Assembly (NCBI GenBank): GCA_029977305.1
Contig: JAPOLF010000001.1
Coordinates: forward strand, 277-27,047
Direction of reading: 5' to 3'
Length of the DNA: 26,771 bases
Source: a bacterium
GTDB lineage: Bacteria; Chloroflexota; Chloroflexia; Thermomicrobiales; UBA6265
The position numbers and the translations under genes were made by a program. The notes under the pieces are model-generated. The model was given only the letters and a program-made list of their open reading frames with translations. It was not told the DNA's origin and did no database searches. Of this stretch, positions 24,201 to 26,771 are shown piece by piece. Each line of letters opens with the position of its first letter. Position 1 is the first letter of the stretch.

Positions 24201-25647
24201 CGACGACATCCTCCTCGTGCAAGGACCTCCCGGCACCGGCAAGAGCTACACCACCGCTTTCGCCCTCCTCGCCCGGATGAACGGCGCGATCATGGCCGGC
24301 ATCCCCTGCCGCATCGTGGTCGTCGCCAACACCCACGCCGCCGTCGATGTCCTCATGAACAAGATCCTCGACGCCCAACGACTCCTCGCCCGCTGGAGCA
24401 CCGAGCATCCGAGCCGTTTCGCCACCTGGTTCGACCCCGACATCCTCAACGTCAAACTCTTCCGCCTCGCCGCGAAAGAGGAGGGGAGTGAGGACGACGA
24501 TTCCGAAGACGAGGTCCTCCTCGACAGCGCGATCATCCGTCTGCCCAATGCCAGCAACACCCCGAAGGGCACCCCGTTCGCGCACCAGATCATCGCCTCC
24601 GCCGGTGACTACGTGATCGCCGGAGGCACCCCGGGTGGCATCTACGACCTCACCAAGAAACCGAAGGAGGACGATCTCGAGCGTTTCGACTGGCTGATCC
24701 TCGACGAAGCCAGCCGCATGACCCTGCCTGAGGCCGTCGTCTCCGCCCGTGCTCTCTCCGAGACCGGCAAGATTGTCGTCGTCGGTGACCACCGCCAGAT
24801 GCAACCCATCCGCAGCCGCGCGTGGGAGAAGGACGCCGTCGCCGCCTTCGAATCAAGCCAGCCTTATGCATCTGTGTTCAACGCGGTGCAGGCAATCCTC
24901 GACACCGGTGTGCCCGTCGTCCGGCTCGAGGAGAGCTTCCGCGTCCACGCCACCATCGCCGCGTTCCTCCACCAGCAGATCTACCACCTCGACGGCATTC
25001 CCTATCATTCCCGCCGCACCGATCTCCTCGTCGGCCCAGCCGGCAAGGAACCTGAGTGGGTCGCAGCCGCGCTCAGCCCCGATGCCCCCATGGTGCTCAT
25101 CCGTCACCGCGAGGGCGCCAGCCAGGCCCGCAACGACTACGAGGCCGATCTCACCGCCGAGTTGCTCCGCGCCCTCCATGCCCGCCTCGGTGATCTGCAA
25201 GAAGGATTCGGCGTCGTCGTCCCACACACCGCCCAACGTGCGCGCCTCGGGCGCATGTTGCAGGAGATCGTCGGCGGAAATGCCGCTCAGCAGGAACTCG
25301 CCCGGAAAGCGGTCGACACCGTCGAACGCTTCCAAGGGGGCGAGCGCGACGCCATCATCATCAGCGCCACCGAGAGCGACCCCGCCTACCTCCGCACCGC
25401 CGCCGGCTTCCTCTATGACCCGACACGCCTCACCGTCGCGCTCAGTCGGGCCAAGAAGAAGCTGGTCCTCGTCGCTTCCGAGAACGTCTTCGATCTCTTC
25501 AGCCCCGACGAGGAGATCTACGCCAACGTGCAATTCTGGCGCAGCATCCCGAATCGATACTGCACCCGCGTCCTCTGGTCAGGCACCATCAACGGCCACG
25601 CGGTGGAGATCCTCGGCAATCACGCCGATGACCACCCCGACGCCTAG
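21262..25647 (+). CDS. Fe-S PD-(D/E)XK nuclease / RNase H-like / SF1 helicase fusion (TM0106-like, Dna2-like)
   Basis: 1461 residues; ATG 21262 follows GAGGAG by 5 bases. (1) The RecB/Cas4-type nuclease spans about 10-290: Asp137 (GGIADLV), Asp155-x-Lys157 (VVDIKAS) and Gln169-x3-Tyr173 form the active site. Cys33 with Cys278-x2-Cys281-x5-Cys287 matches the 4Fe-4S cluster of Cas4, AddB and Dna2. (2) About 290-340 is probably helix-hairpin-helix-like (TADQRNALRSVGLTTTKEVADLL). (3) An RNase H/YprB-like fold starts at Asp421-x-Glu423 (IYLDAETDP) and includes SLQSVATYLGYSW. (4) Residues 680-960 are an all-beta/helical insert of unclear origin. (5) The SF1 helicase of Upf1/Dna2 type has GPPGTGKS 988-995, DEAS 1148-1151, GDHRQMQP 1175-1182, ERFQGGERD 1355-1363 and ALSRAKK near 1393-1399. 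A DNA-end processing motor-nuclease in repair or defence is likely. It has no partner gene here and ends in a CTAG shared with pyrB. Confidence 0.88.
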   Translation: MSASQPEFRPQPDNGRLRISPTDVSSYVWSGQCDRFFRLRLYGKNRGTQPDVFKAMDCQPLTIAPLRSRQGAQFELTVDDRIPHLIHAEGTESTDVRHTSALFLKACRTLAPGEHATLYQVPLHATFPRWDMGGIADLVRVSRDDAGDLHVIVVDIKASLRPRVEQRMQVAFYDRMITEILSREDLPLASCELGILYQGPLPDVVVPDPIERATLEAHRLAAQQRLGYLGDDAFLELIEDVPAYRHDVDRFVLGEHSLAEGVVDADFANVSYHLNAKCNACYFGEVCMKTARLDDDLCRIPHITADQRNALRSVGLTTTKEVADLLVPTLGPRGSGTSRVIMLPTRKSKPVVENLLQRRVIGAALDTLVWRAQRINAGPKPNADPTDDASDKPAFIPRGLPSTLPACTPKQNPNLVTIYLDAETDPITERLWSVTALVTAAHDGVVTDDHTRTIVTLPVGPVESEEQERDLLMLLVAQLLDAIAEFAAPDANGERNAPVHFVFWSDRERGLLLSAFARHAQSLIGGTMLQNYLHPAVKSEHPLLTTLREDIKRTQDLPLLCQSLQSVATYLGYSWGDSRKKFRERLFDEGRWDESAGDDGGWISTRPRFSSEVPAEYAYAAFGALEPAKGKADPYARYRHVTRDDLETLLRRRVEAMRHIASRLKPDDAITKDPFALPDPDDTEVTTPSFAQQLNDFVYIERIVQLGDWRQAHAAPAEERVLTGKAITARYVDKDQTPATRDRLATFRAWNQRQEARLEQLRATNPAATWKDASSKEDKSPDLEGVVVRLRADAAGSRIPTAAMLDIANLKDGAHIIWYPRWDGTILLDDGTEWRRSPSAANLLRGPRAVLESVNPDGTIEIKLQGWRNATAPWVFSGLARPFIDGELYTIDEDPSSWPMWQQDKVLRRILCKDRNIWPEKNRMLALLRPNEYECPPGLWPVEASAGLAAFVEGLEDFAAAGIHHPIVGPSLEYIQDFALDDILLVQGPPGTGKSYTTAFALLARMNGAIMAGIPCRIVVVANTHAAVDVLMNKILDAQRLLARWSTEHPSRFATWFDPDILNVKLFRLAAKEEGSEDDDSEDEVLLDSAIIRLPNASNTPKGTPFAHQIIASAGDYVIAGGTPGGIYDLTKKPKEDDLERFDWLILDEASRMTLPEAVVSARALSETGKIVVVGDHRQMQPIRSRAWEKDAVAAFESSQPYASVFNAVQAILDTGVPVVRLEESFRVHATIAAFLHQQIYHLDGIPYHSRRTDLLVGPAGKEPEWVAAALSPDAPMVLIRHREGASQARNDYEADLTAELLRALHARLGDLQEGFGVVVPHTAQRARLGRMLQEIVGGNAAQQELARKAVDTVERFQGGERDAIIISATESDPAYLRTAAGFLYDPTRLTVALSRAKKKLVLVASENVFDLFSPDEEIYANVQFWRSIPNRYCTRVLWSGTINGHAVEILGNHADDHPDA

Positions 25648-26570
25648 ATCGACTGATTCAGCACATCGCAGAGCAGCGCCATCCGCATGTAGACGCCGTT
25701 GCGCGCCTGCCGGAAATAGGCCGCGCGCGGATCGTCGTCCACCTCGACCGTGATCTCGTCCACCCGCGGCAAGGGATGCAGCACGATCCCCTTCGGTCCG
25801 AGCAGGTCCATCGCCGCGCGGTCGATCACGTAGACGCCGCGCGCCCGCTCATACTCCTCCGGCGTGGTGAACCGCTCCTGTTGGACGCGCGTTTGGTACA
25901 CCACGTCGACCTCCGGCAGCACCGCCGCCAGATTCGGTTCGTCGCGATAGCGCACCCCCGCCGCATCGAGTTCTGCTCGCACGTCGGCACCCATCGGCAC
26001 CACCGTCGGCGAGACGAAGATCAACTCCGACCCCGTTGTCAGGCGGAACATCCGTGCCAGCGATCGCGCCGTCCTCCCGTACCGGAGGTCTCCGACCAAC
26101 GCCACCTTCAGATTGTCGATCCGTCCCAACTCGTGATGGATCGTGTACAGATCGAGCAACGCCTGCGTCGGGTGCTCGCCCGGCCCGTCGCCCGCATTCA
26201 GGATCGGGACCGGTGACGCCGAAGCCGCCCGATGTGCCGCTCCCTGCTCATGGTGTCGGATCACGATCGCATCGGCGTACCCGCTCACGATCCGCACCGT
26301 GTCCTCGACCGTCTCCCCCTTGATCGCGGACGAAAACTCTCGCGCGTTCTCCGTCGAGATCACACTCCCACCGAGTCGTTGCATCGCTGACTCGAACGAC
26401 AACCGCGTGCGCGTCGATGGCTCGTAGAAGATCGTGGCCAAGATGTACCCGGCCAACGGCTGCGCCGATCGAGGCAACGCGCGTGCCCGGTCCGCTGCCG
26501 CGAACAACGCTTCCACTCGCGCGCGGTCGAACTGATTCACCTCGACCACATGCCGCACCGCGTCTGCCAT
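25644..26570 (-). CDS. pyrB: Aspartate carbamoyltransferase catalytic chain
   Basis: 308 residues, normal length. It condenses carbamoyl phosphate and aspartate to carbamoyl aspartate, the first committed step of pyrimidine synthesis, in the cytoplasm. The carbamoyl phosphate loop FYEPSTRTRLSF holds STRTR at 52-56; Lys84 in SAIKGET is the mobile-loop lysine; IRHHEQGA, HPTQALLDL and the aspartate-binding HPLPRVDEI near the C-terminus complete the site. ATG 26570 follows GGGAGG by 5 bases. No pyrI, pyrC or pyrR is in the window, though more pyr genes cannot be excluded. The 3' end overlaps the helicase gene by 4 bases, both stops lying in one CTAG. An HPLPR-type aspartate site distinguishes it from ornithine carbamoyltransferase. 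Confidence 0.95.
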   Translation of the reverse strand: MADAVRHVVEVNQFDRARVEALFAAADRARALPRSAQPLAGYILATIFYEPSTRTRLSFESAMQRLGGSVISTENAREFSSAIKGETVEDTVRIVSGYADAIVIRHHEQGAAHRAASASPVPILNAGDGPGEHPTQALLDLYTIHHELGRIDNLKVALVGDLRYGRTARSLARMFRLTTGSELIFVSPTVVPMGADVRAELDAAGVRYRDEPNLAAVLPEVDVVYQTRVQQERFTTPEEYERARGVYVIDRAAMDLLGPKGIVLHPLPRVDEITVEVDDDPRAAYFRQARNGVYMRMALLCDVLNQSI

Positions 26571-26605
26571 CGTCGCCTCCCGTCGTTCACGGACCTGCCG
26601 ACCGG

Positions 26606-26611
26606 AGTATA
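26606..26611 (-). promoter_or_regulatory. -10 box TATACT for pyrB
   Basis: TATACT on the minus strand lies 36-41 bases before the pyrB ATG. No -35 hexamer is convincing. The context CCGGAGTATAG (plus strand) is identical to that at the moxR -10. Confidence 0.45.
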
Positions 26612-26615
26612 GACT
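26610..26615 (+). promoter_or_regulatory. Possible -10 box for the MBL-fold gene
   Basis: TAGACT, with TTCACG (26586-26591) 18 bases upstream, could drive the plus-strand gene at 26652. It overlaps the pyrB -10 by two bases, so the two promoters would compete. Confidence 0.28.
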
Positions 26616-26651
26616 TGCACCACGGGTCTCCCCGCACGGAGGGTGTAGCGC

Positions 26652-26771
26652 ATGGTGGTGCAGGTCAGCGAACGCGTCTGGGTGGCCCCCGGTGGCGTCA
26701 ACGTCGGCATCATCCGCGCCGATGTCGGCCGCTTCATCCTCGTCGACACCGGCCTGAACGACACCTCCGCC
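26652..26771 (+). CDS. Metallo-beta-lactamase-fold hydrolase (3' truncated by window)
   Basis: Only the first 40 codons are present. ATG 26652 follows GGAGGG (26638-26643) by 8 bases. The sequence starts MVVQVSERVWVAPGGVNVG and continues with FILVDTGLNDTSA, which is the first beta-hairpin and the LVDTG turn of MBL-fold proteins (the strand before the metal-binding HxHxDH motif, which lies beyond the window). Members are zinc or iron hydrolases such as glyoxalase II, RNase Z-like or quorum-quenching enzymes; the subclass cannot be told from this piece. It is divergent from pyrB. Confidence 0.72.
   Translation, partial: MVVQVSERVWVAPGGVNVGIIRADVGRFILVDTGLNDTSA

Noticed and set aside
1..26771. 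Multi-gene defence island, prophage or insertion sequence
   Set aside because: Nearly all neighbours are housekeeping or metabolic genes. No transposase, integrase, toxin-antitoxin pair, methylase or terminal repeats were seen; only the helicase-nuclease gene has defence potential.

Overview
The window is very GC-rich, densely packed chromosomal DNA of housekeeping character. It carries no integrase, transposase, CRISPR array or phage gene. The gene content fits a high-GC Chloroflexota bacterium of the Thermomicrobia type: TEVPT/TETPVPP-style Thr-Pro-Glu linkers, a MoxR/DUF58/transglutaminase cluster, a short CysE beside CysS, and TATACT/TACACT-like -10 boxes. That assignment is inference from style, not proof.

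Layout. 2-892 (+): 3' part of an unrecognised protein with two related NTF2/DUF4440-like halves. 985-1076 (+): tRNA-Ser(GGA). 1089-2576 (-): FAD-dependent amine oxidase. 8622 down to 2754 (-): a probable operon of MoxR ATPase, DUF58 protein, TgpA-type membrane transglutaminase and ribokinase. 8722-11487 (+): DNA polymerase I with all three domains apparently intact. 11625-15171 (+): FmdB zinc ribbon, a newly noticed Cys-containing leader peptide, cysE, cysS and an rlmB-type rRNA methyltransferase. 15194-16120 (-): PAP2 phosphatase. 16233-16934 (+): RraA-like protein, followed by a strong shared hairpin terminator. 17040-18731 (-): single-span membrane protein with a heptapeptide-repeat stalk. 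19051-21188 (+): translationally coupled Gfo/Idh dehydrogenase and ROK sugar kinase. 21262-25647 (+): 1461-residue Fe-S nuclease / RNase H-like / SF1 helicase fusion. 25644-26570 (-): pyrB, whose stop codon shares a CTAG with the helicase stop. 26652-end (+): 5' end of a metallo-beta-lactamase-fold protein.

Two items stand out. First, the fmdB-cysE gap holds a 28-codon reading frame with its own Shine-Dalgarno and three Cys codons, two of them in a Cys-Ser-Cys run just before the stop. The bases of that run (12025-12033) are complementary at 8 of 9 positions to the cysE Shine-Dalgarno region (12095-12103). This suggests ribosome-mediated control of cysE (and perhaps cysS) by cysteinyl-tRNA supply. 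Second, the 21262-25647 protein joins a Cas4/AddB/Dna2-type Fe-S PD-(D/E)XK nuclease, a YprB-type RNase H fold and a Upf1/Dna2-type helicase in one chain. It is a candidate stand-alone DNA repair or defence machine.

Working together: cysE makes O-acetylserine for cysteine, cysS charges the cysteine onto tRNA, and a cysteine-sensing leader would link the two. The MoxR-DUF58-TgpA genes form a conserved envelope-associated cluster. The Gfo/Idh-ROK pair looks like a sugar or polyol catabolic module.
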